From: Erythroxylum novogranatense
Taxonomy: Eukaryota; Streptophyta; Magnoliopsida; Malpighiales; Erythroxylaceae
Assembly (NCBI GenBank): GCA_029891385.1
Contig: CM057227.1
Span: forward strand, 59,583,567-59,647,566
DNA: 64,000 bases
Direction of reading: 5' to 3'
Below the pieces are notes generated by a model, which made no database searches, had not been told where the DNA came from, and was given only the letters and a program-made list of their open reading frames with translations. Positions 1 through 11,269 of this stretch are shown one piece after another. Both the position numbers and the translations under genes were made by a program. Numbering within the stretch: position 1 is the stretch's first letter; every line of letters begins with the position of its first letter.

Positions 1-44
1 ATCAAAACAAACACTGGCTAACCTAGAGAACCAATTAATTTGAT

Positions 45-62
45 TCCCCGGAAACGACGCCA
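45..62 (-). other. Primer binding site, tRNA-Asp type
   Basis: Read on the minus strand this is TGGCGTCGTTTCCGGGGA, two changes from the TGGCGCCGTTGCCGGGGA primer site used by Athila-type plant Ty3 elements and complementary to the 3' end of tRNA-Asp. It lies four bases downstream (minus strand) of the LTR end, the usual spacing. Positions 1-44 would be the first bases of the internal region; the rest of the element lies left of the window. Confidence 0.75.
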
Positions 63-66
63 AATT

Positions 67-1562
67 TGATCGGTGGCTTATCGTTCAATTAAAGAATTGA
101 TCCTCAAAAACAGGTCAAATAAAATTTGTACCAAGGATTGCAATACAGGATGCAACCTCGGGTCGACTCTCAAGGAACCAGTGTACTAACTGATTCTAAG
201 ACTAAGACTAGCCTAATGTTTGAATGATGCATGCAATTAAAGCAATAAAAAAAGGGGGTTTTGATTTGATTAACTAAAAATTAAACTAAACTAAAGCAAA
301 GGTAAATATTTTTGGGATTTTGAAAAGATAAGGCAATTTAAATTAAATGAGACTGAAAACTATTAATTAAAACTCTCCTGAAAATGTGGCTCGGGTCATC
401 ATCGTTCAAAATAATTTCGGGGTTTGAAATCCACTAAGTTTCGAAAGCTAAACCTTAACAACTCGTTAAGTCCAAGATTTAATTAATCAACTCGATTAAC
501 TAAATCTTGTTAAAACCATTAGTGTATGTATAGAATGATTAATGCAATAAATCAACCAAATAATAACACAACCAACTTAATCAAACATAACTAGGCAGAT
601 TAAATCAATTAATGCAATCATCCAACTGATATACATGAACTCCATGTATTTAAGAACAACATTCAACAATAATCAATCCATAACATAAATCAAAGTTTAA
701 CATCCGATAAAACTATAACCGGATTCAATCCATCATACAGTGCATTCTCCAACTCGGAGTTGATACAAAAATATAACGGAAATCTAAAACTAAGATCGAT
801 TACCCCTGTTAAGCTCACGGAACTCAGACCCTTACTCCATCTTCAAGAGGTCGGAGACTTAGCCACGCATCACGGCAGAAGAGTCCATCACTGCTGGGCA
901 CCCGACGCTGCTCATGACTCAGACGGTGAAGGATGAATGAATGGTCGCGACGAAATAAAGGCAGAGGAGAAGATGGTGAAAGTAGACGATGTCTGTTGCC
1001 TCCGAAACAAACTGCAAAAACCAGAGAAAACCAAAAACTATTAGACGAACAGAGAAAACAGAGAAGAAGAAATTCACCTCTGGAGTGCGGCTGCTTGTTT
1101 TTGCCCTAAATGGCAAGATTTTATAGGAGGTTGTGCGGGCCGGGTCAGAACAGTGGATTAATTTCTATTTATAGTCCGGGTTACCCGACATTCGCCAAGG
1201 CGAATGGTCGTAATTCCTTGTGGCGAATGAGTTTGGTCACTCGTCGCAATAATAAATTAAATACCATTAATTTCTTTGCGGCGAATGGAGGTCTTAGTTC
1301 GCCCAAAGAAATCTTGCGGCGTGTTGACTTCTTGAATGTTGACTCCTTTGGTCCTACAAAATACAACCGATTTGCGGTATCAATTGTCCCAATAAAATTA
1401 TGCGTAATTAATGACAATTGACAACAAAATCTCGACAATATGCAATTTATCAAAACTCATATGCGGGACCAAAATAAGCATAAAATCATAGATCGAGAGT
1501 CAACAAATGCATAATTACTTAAAAAAATGGGCCTAATTTATAGTATAAATTTGGTCCAATCA
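67..1562 (-). repeat. 5' LTR of an Athila/Tat-like Ty3 element
   Basis: About 1.5 kb block with inverted termini TGAT at 67 and ATCA at 1,559-1,562. It is flanked on the left by a tRNA-Asp primer site and on the right directly by Ty3 integrase coding sequence of another element. Orientation is minus, so this is the 5' LTR and the element body lies off the left edge. The right junction falls inside a recognisable integrase reading frame, so this LTR is younger than that element. The duplicated target bases cannot be confirmed because the other junction is outside the window. Short ORFs inside (for example 919-1,453) look like chance frames. Confidence 0.72.
1166..1173 (-). promoter_or_regulatory. 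Candidate LTR TATA box
   Basis: On the minus strand the LTR reads CTATAAATAG here, a good plant TATA box, about 390 bases from the LTR start on that strand. This is a reasonable position for the U3/R boundary of a 1.5-kb LTR. Transcription is inferred only. Confidence 0.45.
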
Positions 1563-2539
1563 TCAAGCAAACAGATTCATTGCAAGTCTTAGCCAGGAAG
1601 TATATTGATGAAGTGGTAAGGTTGCATGGAGTTCGGATTCCATAGTATCCGACAGGATCCTCGATTCACATCGAGATTTTGGGAAGTTTGCAGAAGCATT
1701 AGGAACTAAGTCAATTTCAAGACGGCGTTTCATCCTCGAGACGGATGGTCATCGAGAGGACAATCCAGACTCTAGAGGGGATGCTTAGAGCATGTGTCAT
1801 GGACTTCAGAGGAGCATGGGATGATCATTTTCCGTTGGTCGAATTTGCTTATAATAATTCGTACCATTCAAGCATACAGATGGCTCCTTATGAAGCCCTT
1901 TATGGCAGAAGATGCAGGACTCCGATATGTTGGGATGAAGAAGGTGAGAGGAAATTAGTGGGACTAGAGTTGGTCTAGATGACAGTTGAAAAAGTGGATG
2001 TAATCAAACAGCGGCTTAAGGTAGCCCAGGATAGAATGAAGAGTTATGCCGATGCTAATAGAAAAAAAATGGAATATGCAGTGGGTGACAAGGTGTTCCT
2101 CAAGACGTCTCCATGGAAGGGAGTTATGAGATTCGGCAAGAAGGGGAAGTTAAGCCCTCAGTATGTGGGTCCGTATGAAGTTTTAGAGAGGAATGGGCCG
2201 TTGGCCTACAGGTTGGCATTGCCTCCAGAATTGTCACAGCTTCACGATGTATTTCATGTTTCCATGCTGAGAAGGTACAGATCAGATTCTTCTCACATCA
2301 TTCGCACCTCGAAGTTCAATGAGGATGATCTCGAAGTTATGAAGAAATGCTGTGGCAATGCAGACAGCAAGAATAAGGTCCTCAGGAATAAGATAATCAA
2401 GCTAGTCCAGGTCCTGTGGAGGAATCATGCAATTGAAGAGGCGACGTGGGAGCCTCAGGATGCAATGCAGGAGCAGTACCCACACCTCTTCAGTGAACCA
2501 GGTAAGAATTTCGAGGACGAAATTTTCACGAAATTTTTT
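1563..2539 (+). pseudogene. Tekay-like chromovirus pol: integrase C-terminal half and chromodomain
   Basis: The 3' end of a Ty3/gypsy polyprotein. From 1,563 to about 1,745 the integrase core is recognisable but shredded by indels. Two open stretches follow: 1,745-1,978, containing [20 protein letters not shown] and the [11 protein letters not shown] motif, then 1,979 onward with the GDKVFLKTSPWKG and YVGPYEVLERNGP integrase tail. The chromodomain near 2,374-2,490 reads KLVQVLWRNHAIEEATWEP, the mark of chromoviruses that read histone marks. A TAG separates the two stretches, and the last frame reads through the polypurine tract into the LTR, so the gene is dead. The intact-order relative at 49,014-53,694 shows the full arrangement. 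Confidence 0.88.
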
Positions 2540-2550
2540 AAGGGGGGGAG
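2540..2550 (+). other. Polypurine tract
   Basis: Run of A/G (AAGGGGGGGAG) directly before the 3' LTR. It is the plus-strand primer site of the Tekay-like element and matches the tract at 53,711-53,724 in the other copy. Confidence 0.8.
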
Positions 2551-2553
2551 AAA

Positions 2554-5504
2554 TGTTACCCCCAGAATTTTATTTTATTTTATTTATTTATTTTTATAAA
2601 TCAAGCATGGTTAGATTAATGGGGTAAATTAATATAGTATTTAATAAAGTTATCATGAATTAGCATATGGCATTAAATGAGTTAGGTGTTAAGAATTAAT
2701 GTTAGTAAATGTATTAGTTGACTTAAATGAGTTAGATGTAGTTTAATGTGCTAGTTGGGCCTTGGGCCCAAATGAAATGAATAAAAATGAAATAAGAAAG
2801 AAGAGAGGATATATATGAAATGGGCTTAAATGAAGAAGTGGGCTTGAGTAGTGTGAGTTGTGTTAGTGGGAGAATAAGAAAAAGAAGAGAAAAGTAGATG
2901 GGCTTAAAGGCAAATGGGCTTAAGTTAAATGAAAAGGGAGTATAAAAGAAAGGAAAATTAAGTGACTTAGAGAGGAGAAGAAGTGAAGCACCGAAATTGT
3001 GAGAGAGAGGGGGAGAGTGTCGTGAATGGGAAGAAGAAGAGAGAAAGAAGAAGCTTGTTAGGGTGGTGATTTCCAAGAGTTCAAGAGGGAGTTGGAAGAA
3101 AGTCCAAGAGTTAAAAGTGAAGAGGAAGGCTAGAGTTTCATCTTGAACCAAGAAACTCTTGGTGTTGTTGAAGATTTAAGGTAAGTCTTTTGTTTAAGTG
3201 TGATATTTGAGTTGGGTTTTTAGTTAGAAAGACTAAGAATGGAATGGGTATAGTGATTTCCAAGTTGATTTCATGAAAGGTGTAACATGGTTTCTCAATT
3301 GAAGTGAGATTTACATGGGTTTTGGTTTTTAATGAAGAGAGAGAAGGAAGAGAAGAGGAACCAGAGTTGTAGCAAGGAAACCAAGGATTTAGCAAGTCTG
3401 AAAGGTGGGTTCCATATTTATCTTTATATTTATGAGCAATTAATGCAAGTTGATAAATGACACTAATGAATGTTTGTTACTTGTAAGTGAGTACAAATGA
3501 TTGCTATAAATGCTTGTGTTAGTTGTGGTTAGATGACATTAATCATGAGTTATGTGTAAATGAAAATAATACATGTTGATGATTTGATGATGGTTGAGTT
3601 AGTATTGAATGAAATAGCTTAAATGAGTATGAATGCACAATATGACTTATGCATGAAATGTACAATATGAAATATGCATGAAAGATAAGATTTTCAAGAA
3701 AAACAGTGAATTGGACAAGAACAGTCCAATTTTATTGTTATGCATGATTGTTATGTTATGTGGGTAAGGTATAGTCCCAAGAACCGCCACGCACGCCGAC
3801 CATGAAAAGGCCCTTTTACCGCCCGATTGTGGCATAGGATGATCCATTATTTAGACTCCTCAAGATTTGCCCATATGAGCTCATAAAATGAGACTATATG
3901 GTTGCCATGAATATGGACGTACCGAGCCATTTGATGTGTTTCATATGTGATTACATGAAATTGCAAGAATTATGAATGTTTGAATTGTGAGAAATTATGT
4001 TTATGTATTGATGAAAATTGCATGATGCATGTATTATGATTTCATTGAAAGATTGCTTAATGTGTGAATAACTAAATAGACATGCTTGTTATATAAATAT
4101 AAATGTGTTACCATGAGTAAAGCTCACCCCTCAATTCTCCAGAAATGAGCGGATCCCGAGGAGCAAGCTTAAAGGCATTTACTCCAAGAGTTTTCTTTTG
4201 GTTTTGTGATTGAAATGATTTTGTAAAACAATGCTTTAGTTGCATTTTGAGAATGATGTTGTACTTTGAAGTTTCGTAATTGGACTTAAAATGCCCACTA
4301 AAGCATTGTATGAAATATGACATGATTTGATGGAGATGGAATGAATGAGTTATGATTCAAAAGTGAATTTTAAACCCTAATGTATAATGCTTGATTGTAT
4401 GACCTTTGATCTTTTGAGATGATGCATGAGATGGCATGAATATCATATAGGTAGGTAAATGTTATGAGGTTGGGATTGATGGTCATGCATGTGTAATGAA
4501 GGTGAGAATGAGGCTTGTGTGAGGTTGATTGTGCATAGTCTTGTAGATGTGTTAAATTGGTTAGACAATAAAAGTTGGAAGTTGAGAGTTATGATGGTTG
4601 AAAGTTAGCAGGATGCATAAGTCTTGTTTATGAGGATAGCTTTGATGGTTGAGTAGGAATCTAGGGTTTGATGGACAAATCAATCAGGAATTGATAGAAT
4701 GATAAAATAAGTTGGATGTTTGGAGTTGTTATGAAGTATTTAGTAGTAGAGTAAGTGAGTCTTGCAAGATTACAAGTGTATTTGGTGTTAGGAATAAGTT
4801 AGAAAGCATGGGTGAGGGTTTAAGAGGTTTTGGGGAAAAATCTCATCATTCTGGTCATTTCTTCCTCGCAGGCGCGAGCTCCATACCTCGCGGGCGCGAC
4901 CATAGAAAATCAGAGGAACCTCAACTTTCTGTTCGTCTCTTCCTCGTGGGCGCGACCCAATTAGATTGCGAATTTCATTTTTAGGCCTCTAATATGAGTT
5001 GTAGATCAGGATGTGTACATATTGATTGGTATAAAGATGACATCAATCCGAGATCTGTAGCAAGAGTTATGTCGTTTTTATCAAAGTATGTCAAATATAC
5101 ATCGGGATATGAATATGAAGGATTGTTTTGATCATAACTTCCTCATCAGACCTCCAAATGAAGTGATTTTTGAGCCATGGATTCATGAGACATGTAGGTA
5201 CCTACCCATAAGAATTTGTGTCATTTGGAGTTAAATTGAAAGAGTTGGCATGAAATCAAGTAAAGGGTCAGTCGAGAGAGCGTGATCAAGATATGATCAC
5301 ATTTTGGTATTTTGTCGATATCTTGAGTTAGAGAACTCCGATTGAAGCGATCCTTGTCTTAAATTAAACAAGAGTCATAAGGCTATGATTTAAAAGAGAA
5401 ATCAATTTGAAATTAGGGTTAAATGAAATAAACCCTACAAGGCAAGATGATCAAGTTTCATATTTTACGGTTCAAGAGTTGGACTTCGGTAACGGGATCC
5501 AACA
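2554..5504 (+). repeat. 3' LTR of the Tekay-like element, about 2.95 kb
   Basis: Starts TGTTACCCCC after the polypurine tract and ends GGGATCCAACA, equivalent to GGGGTCCAACA of the LTRs at 48,851 and 55,930. Its first 200 bases resemble the reverse complement of the right end of the LTR at 40,820-43,951. The middle carries the 'accgcccgattgtggca' and 'aaagctcacccc' segments shared with the other Ty3 LTRs. A short GC-rich part (4,861-4,960) contains three near-copies of CTCGCGGGCGCGACC in otherwise AT-rich DNA. No plausible host gene lies here; the minus-strand ORFs at 2,732-3,395 are chance frames in purine-rich DNA. Confidence 0.82.
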
Positions 5505-5764
5505 ACAAGATCCTTGGAACCATAGCTCGGCCTCGACATCGATCGACCATCGATCGGCTAGGATCCCAACACAAAATCTCCAATCGTTCGACCTCATTAT
5601 CACTCGGCCTAATTTACCCGATCGAATCACATTCGAGACCTACTATTCGAGAGGATCGTCTAATCTCTAACATATAAAGAGGTAATGAAAAACAAACTTC
5701 TATTTCTTTGAATTAAAGCTCTGGTCACAAGCCCAACCAGATGAGCCTTACAAAGGGAAAACAA
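5505..5764. other. Unassigned junction DNA
   Basis: No gene seen. The stretch has several CGATCG/TCGA-rich words and a possible TATA (CATATAAAG near 5,670). It lies between the Tekay-like LTR and the antisense ORFs of the Tat-type remnant, and probably belongs to the latter. Confidence 0.35.
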
Positions 5765-7123
5765 TCATTTTGATCCTTCTGGAGGAGAGGAAGGGCCAAC
5801 AGCAAGATCGGTCGGAGGAGAGGAAGGGCCGGTAACCAAGTCGGCATAGGAAGGGCCAACAGCCGGATCTGGAGGAGAAGACAGCGGAGAGACATCCTCT
5901 TCCTCTTCGGAGCTAAGGTCCATCTCCTCATCCGGAACTAAGGTCCGCTCTCCCTCGGCCCTCTCCACCATTTCCTCTAAATAAAGGTCAAGAGAAGCGG
6001 GAAGCATCGGCTCGGCATATTCCTCAAATGAAGGACACACCGACCTGTCAGGAATGTGAACTTCATGGCACCTCCTCAGGACCGAAAGGGTTAAGTCGCA
6101 AGCAAACTCCAAGCACTCCCCATGTAGGAATCGCCTTTTCCACTGCTTGATCTCCTTAACCCTATGCTTTTTGATGGAGCATCGCAACTCTCTTAATATA
6201 TCCTCCGTCCTGTGCTTACCCTCCACCGCTTCATGACAGTCTTGGAGGAATTTCTTACCACGCTCCTGCTCCGTCTCCACCGCCTTCTTCAAGCCCTCAC
6301 ACTCCTCGGCCAGCTCGTCCTTCACCGCAATCAATTGGCTCCTCTCCTCCTCCCCCTTGGCAAGTTGAGCCGACAGAACACTCCTTGCCTGCTCCCAAGA
6401 CTTCTTCTCCTCCTCAACTGAAGAGAGTTGAGCCCGCAAAATGTCCTGCTCCTCCTTCGCCTCCGCAAGTTCAGCTCTCAGAGTGTTAACTTGCTCGAGA
6501 AGGTCATGAACCTCCCGATCCATTGTCCGATTCACTTCGTCGAGCTGATCCAGATGTTGATACATTTCAGAGGCATATACCATGTCTCTGACGTAGCTGC
6601 GAATAAGACGAGCCATCAGCTTTTTATTGTCCAGCGCGTCCAAAAAATCCTCATCCGCAGGAGGAACGGCTTTCTGGGCAATCTGCAGAGCCACACCAGT
6701 GTCTTTAAGCGATACAGTCTTGTCAAAGCTAACCGTGAACTCCCATCGTTCGCCACTAAAGACTCGCTCCTTCCTTTTGCCCTTATCCAATCGGGGCGTT
6801 TGCTTTTCCCCTACTCTCCTCTCCTGCTGACCAGACGACCGGCCGGCACTCCCAGCGGTCCTCTTCCTTTTGAGTGGAGGCTCCGTCTCCTCCTCCTCCA
6901 AACCCACTCGGTCCGCACTCATCAGCACGATCTGCAATGACGCTGACACAATAGGACGGTCTTTAGTGGGAGGAGAGGCCAGCAACACAATAGAATGGCC
7001 TAGCTCCATTGGCGGAGCGGCGCCTTCACTGGTCTCTGCCTCCTTCCTCTATTTCTTCCCTTTGGCCTGCCTTTTGGATTTAGGGGGAAAGGAGGACCCG
7101 ACAAAATCGCCTATCCTTGCCAT
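5765..7123 (-). pseudogene. Antisense extra ORF of a Tat-type element: coiled-coil protein
   Basis: A 414-codon open frame (7,009 to 5,765) that extends in frame upstream to an ATG at 7,123 if one TAG (codon 25) is ignored. The N-terminus is basic (PPLKRKR, KGKRKER). A long heptad-rich coiled coil follows at about residues 150-300 of the open part (DLLEQVNTLRAELAEAKEE and on). The acidic, proline-rich tail repeats AVGPSSPP. Proteins like this accompany the 'putative gypsy-type transposon' domain in extra ORFs of plant Ty3 elements, often antisense to gag-pol. Here the frame runs against the neighbouring LTR (8,060-8,990). A possible 3' splice site (TGTGCAG, minus) lies just before the ATG, so it may once have been joined to the ORF at 7,238-8,002. 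Function unknown. Confidence 0.6.
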
Positions 7124-7237
7124 GGCTGCACAGCAATAAAAACATGTCAGAAAGCAAAACCAGTACTTACAAATACAGTAAATAGTTCAACCATAAAGTC
7201 AACCAGAGGGGGCAGTTTCCTCTCCTAGCCCGCTAAT

Positions 7238-8002
7238 TTAGGGCGGGGGGTCGATTAGAAAGGAATCGGCCGAGGTCCCCCCGCAATATCCCAGAATGAG
7301 CCGATTGAAGTCATATCGGCCGAGCCCTTTAATGCGACCGACTACCTCCCACTCCTCCCTAGTAAGAGATAAGTTCGATGCATCATTCCAATGCTCGGCT
7401 AGAGGGTACCTCCACGGCTGGCAGTCAAAGGAAGATACTGGGGGCTTCACAAAAAAGTACTTCGTCAACCAAGAAGTAATTTTTGAGGTCGTTCCGGCTT
7501 GGCGGTATCGGGCATCTCTATACTGCAAATGAGGGATCCTGACCCTAGAACTCGAACTCTGATTCATCCTCAAAAAATGGCGTAGGATGCCAATTGAAGG
7601 CAAACAGTCGAACTGATGGCACAGCAAGGCCAGACCGTTAATGAACCTCCAGCCATTCGAAGTTACCTGGCTCGGCATTACTTGGTAGTCGACGCACACC
7701 TCGTAAATCATCGGGGCATACGAAAGCCTCATACCACCGACCGAGAAGAAACTATGAGAAACAACAAAATACCCACTTAAGTTGTTGTGGATTCGCACGT
7801 TCCCTAAGGCTAGCCTAAGCCCCCAGGACATAGGGATATCATTCCTGATAATCGACCGTTTCAGCTCCCCCACGGTCATCATCGATTTATCTCTTGGTGG
7901 CTCCTACACAACCAGCCCATCCTTCCGTTCTCTCGTCGAGATTTCTTCAATACCTCTTACCCCCGACACCGCAGCTACTTCAAGCGCCCCGACTGGTTCC
8001 AT
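7238..8002 (-). pseudogene. Putative gypsy-type transposon domain protein (Transposase_28-like)
   Basis: Open for 214 codons (7,882 to 7,238), with an in-frame upstream extension to an ATG at 8,002 broken by one TAG at codon 33. The body resembles the plant 'putative gypsy type transposon' family: a PMSWGLRLAL start, then GMRLSYAPMIYEVCVDYQV, a PSQVTSNGWRFINGLALLC core typical of the family, and RYPLAEHWND near the end. The role of this family is unknown; it occurs as an extra ORF in Tat-lineage elements. It sits upstream (minus strand) of the coiled-coil ORF, with about 115 bases between, which may have been an intron or intergenic. Family assignment is from remembered motif shape, not a search. 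Confidence 0.6.
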
Positions 8003-8059
8003 ACTTCTAGAACTGGATGACGACACGCTTACTAAGAGGAAATCTTTGAAAAAACTTTA

Positions 8060-8990
8060 GACGAGGAGACGAGAGAAAAGGACGTACCTATTTAGTGATT
8101 TGAGGTTGGAAAATTGGACGACGGTTGAAAGAAAACTCCCGAGACTGTGGGCAAGAAAATACGAATGAAAGCAGGATGAAAGCTGGAGAACAAAACAGGC
8201 GTAAAGAAAATCTACAGTCTATCGATCCTGAGTACCTATAGAAGATCGGTCGAATGGATGCTCCAATCAACGCTCGACCCATGGAAAAAATCCGAACCAA
8301 GCTCAGACACGTGGCATAATCTGAGCTGAGCTGAATTAGGGTTATTCAAAATCCAGAGCGGCGCAGCAAGTGAAGGGACGTACGTGACAGCTGTACAACG
8401 GTTACAAAGACGTTTCGTTTCAGATTCTGAAAATCTGTCAGAGGGAACGCACCATCAGTAATGATTAAATAAAGTACCTCCATGCGCTCAGCGTAAATGT
8501 TCGCCTGAACTCTCTTGGTACAAGTTGTCACGCAATAAATGGCGATGCCGACCGATCGGGACACTCAACCGATCGATCCTAACAGGAGTAGTCATGTACT
8601 ATCCGTCGATATCTGACCGATCGGGTCTACCCCGAGCTGTCCCACAGATGAGCTACAATGTTGATATCCGACTGATCGGGCCTACAGTCCACGCATCCAT
8701 GGCCCACTCATAGGTGGAAGTCTCCCATGCATAAGTAAAGAGTTAAACCTAGAAACCATCTCATATATAAGGTATAGCTTTGCCATGATACGGGTACGTA
8801 ATCAGAACCCTAGCTTCTCTGCTCATAGCTATCATACCTTCACAAAAAGACTAACTTGAGCATCAGAGGGGCCTGCCGGATATCAACCCCCGGCGTGCCT
8901 TGTGTTGTTTTGCACGAGTTCTTGCTAGCGACAGTCAAACTCATTGATCCAAACGGCAACGTGTAGCCTCGCCAGAATTAGGCTAAACCA
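8060..8990 (+). repeat. Probable Tat-type LTR (approximate limits)
   Basis: Repeated CCGATCGG words (8,550-8,690), a TATA box and then a U5-like segment (ACTTGAGCATCAGAGGGGCC followed by an AACCCCCGGCGTGCC stretch, 8,853-8,900). This resembles the conserved U5 of Tat/Retand LTRs, in plus orientation. Exact ends, polypurine tract and primer site were not found, so the limits are rough. The ORFs to the left are antisense to it, the arrangement described for extra ORFs near the 3' LTR. Confidence 0.5.
8764..8770 (+). promoter_or_regulatory. Candidate LTR TATA box
   Basis: TATATAA followed about 85 bases later by the U5-like CTTGAGCATCAGAGG segment, as expected of a Tat-type LTR promoter. Confidence 0.45.
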
Positions 8991-9004
8991 CTTTTCTTTG
9001 TTAC

Positions 9005-9241
9005 TTTTTTTTACCCCAAATTTTTATATTTATAATTTCAACAAAATCATTTCTTTATCTTTACGTTCCATGTTTTAATCCGTTAACCACCATTCACCTT
9101 ACTATTCTCTCCAACATCACATTGCCAAGCTATAATTACTTTTTATAATAAGCAATCATAGAATAACCATCTAGAGTTCGTTAGATTAATTTCACTGATT
9201 TTATTATACGTTCTCGTCTCAAATTTATCTTTCACAGAAAT
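9005..9241 (+). repeat. Upstream part of repeated unknown unit, copy 1
   Basis: AT-rich stretch ending in a splice-acceptor-like TTTCACAG just before ATGAATTCC. It aligns by eye with DNA before the same ATGAATTC at 10,325 (plus) and about 11,717 (minus). Confidence 0.4.
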
Positions 9242-9691
9242 ATGAATTCCCCATAATAGCGAAGTTACACAGATCCCAGAGAAATAATCAAACAGATTCA
9301 AGAGTGTTACGAGAAACTTGACAAGCTATACGAAAAAATCATGGCACCCAAACACAGAGGAGATAATCAGAAATCTTTCTCAAGCTCTGGAACAAATAAA
9401 GACGCTCCCAAGGCAGAGGCACCCAAACAGAGAGGAGATAATCAAAAATCTTCCTCAAGCTAAAGCTCTGATAACAAGTTTGACTTCTTCACATCTTATT
9501 TTGACTCGCTTCGCCTTAGTTTCTATCGTTTCATGTTTTACTTTACAGTAGTTGAAGTTTTTATAGTGTGTGGTGAACTATGTATTTCTGGGATTTTAAT
9601 ATATGTTGTACTCAGTGTTTGTGTCTTGCTGGTTTGTATTCTTTCTTTTAACTTATGTGTTCCTATCATTCTTTCTGTTTTTATTAAGTAA
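9242..9691 (+). pseudogene. Unrecognised ORF: charged segment then hydrophobic tail
   Basis: Starting at an ATG (MNSP) the frame runs to 9,691 with two early stops and one TAA at 9,461. The first part is charged (DPREIIKQIQECYEKLDK) and has a 50-base direct repeat encoding APKHRGDNQKSFSSS and then APKQRGDNQKSSSS. After the TAA the frame is strongly hydrophobic, with about 45 residues of V, L, I, F and C that could form one or two membrane segments. The charged part loosely resembles the exon at 11,541-11,933. It could be the end of an extra (env-position) ORF of a copia element, or a degraded host exon; I cannot decide. Confidence 0.3.
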
Positions 9692-10194
9692 GAATGTTGG
9701 CTGATGAATGTGAAAAAATTTTCTTTAGGAATTGTGTAATTTACGCAAGACTTATCATCTGAAATGGATCAGATGAATATAAGCTTAGATCAGGAAAGAC
9801 ATTTTCCAATAACCTAGTGACGATTATAGTATATTAGGAAACTATAATAGTAATCAGAAAAAAGATTAGTATGTTGTTTAATCAAAAAAGAACTCACCTA
9901 TTAACACATTGTTACAGTAAGATAGCTCTACAAAATTCGGAAAATAATCTTCTCTCAAGTATGACTCATCGTCTACTTTTGCTTGCGTCTTCTTTTACTT
10001 TCGTCACCTTTTGCTTCCGTCTGCTTTTACTTTCGTCTGTTTTTGCTTCCCTCTGCTAAAGTTCTATCCATTGTAAGTCTTACTAATGACAAAGCTTTGG
10101 GTGCATTTCGATCTGTATTTCTCCTTTCCTGTGGTTACCAAATTTTACCTGCTTTATACCAATCTGTTCATTGTATCCTTAATGCAGCTATTGC
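9692..10194. other. AT-rich DNA with reverse-orientation 'cagacgaag' minisatellite
   Basis: No gene. Positions 9,969-10,060 hold repeats of tgcttccgtctgcttttac, the reverse complement of the 'cagacg' minisatellite found in SIRE-like LTRs elsewhere in the window. The rest is unassigned. Confidence 0.45.
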
Positions 10195-10650
10195 ATTTGT
10201 GTCACTAATCAATTCTTTTCTCCATGACTTTTGTTATCCTAATTTTTCAATTTATAATGTCTCCATAAATTTGTGAAATAATTACAACATTTATAGACTA
10301 ATTTCATTATTTTAATATCAAATATGAATTCTACCTATTTCAACCGCTAAAGATATTTGAAAAAAAGCCATAAACGAGACATATTATCGTCAAATTCATC
10401 AAAGAAGTTAACTTCGAGATTAGGAAATTTTATGAAGCAAAAATTAAAAAACTTATAGATTAAGGTATCTTTATACTGCAATTTTAATCTCAAAGAAAGT
10501 CATTTCATCTTATTTCTTCTCCCAACCGATGATTATTTCATTAAATTTGCATATTATTTTTTATTTAACTATGACCTTAAAATTTTCCCGACGTATAAAT
10601 TCAGTGGGCACTTTCACTACGAATTTGCACAGAGTTATCCTGCTAGTTGC
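10195..10650 (+). repeat. Unknown repeat, copy 2 (inverted relative to 11,270-11,940)
   Basis: Aligns by eye with the reverse complement of 11,270-11,940 through ttataatgtctccataa, ATATGAATTCTACCTATTT, aggaaattttatgaagc, TTCTCCCAACCGATGATTA and tttatttaact. It lacks about 110 bases near its left end and about 120 in the middle. The equivalent exon start reads MNSTYFNR, then a stop. Confidence 0.65.
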
Positions 10651-11269
10651 TATATTAAGACTAGACATTAATAACATAAAAAGACTAGTGCATATTATAT
10701 TTTTTTCCTAATGAAGGCTAAATCGTAGAGATACATAACTAAATATGTAGCTAAGTATTAGAGAATTAGTTCACTAAATTAACCTATTTATAAGGATCCT
10801 AAATAGAACATTCCTTGATTGTCTGTGAATTTTCTTATTATGATGGCTATATAATTGATCTTTAGATTTGAAATTACCAAAGTGTCTTATATCGTAATCA
10901 CTATGCTTTGATGCTACTTGTAGCCTATTTTATTTATAGTATTTTAGTCAATAGTACTTGAATATGGTATGAACTATTTGAAAATAGTTAGGTTAATAAA
11001 TAATTTGTCACATAAAGTAACTAAGAAGAATGTCATACTATTCATAATTAGTAATGATATAAAGAAATCTTTATTTAAAGTAAAATGACATTTGAAAACG
11101 TTGTTATTAAATATTAATTATACATCTATTAATAATTGGTAAGAGTGATCATTATTGGATTTAAATAGAATAAACAACAATACTATAATCTATGTATAAT
11201 TAGAACATTAGATAAAAATTGAATAAATTATACATTATAATCATATACTAGCGAGTTAACACCGCACAA
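10651..11269. other. AT-rich spacer between inverted copies
   Basis: About 620 bases of AT-rich DNA with no open frame, motif or repeat that I recognise. Confidence 0.4.

Noticed and set aside
2732..3395. Minus-strand ORFs of 139 and 85 codons
   Set aside because: They lie inside a retrotransposon LTR in purine-biased DNA, are rich in S, L, F and P, and have no domain or conserved counterpart in the related LTR.
5765..7009. 414-codon coiled-coil ORF as an intact host gene
   Set aside because: Its neighbour is a transposon-domain ORF, a stop breaks its upstream extension, and an LTR lies in antisense next to it; a transposon extra ORF fits better.
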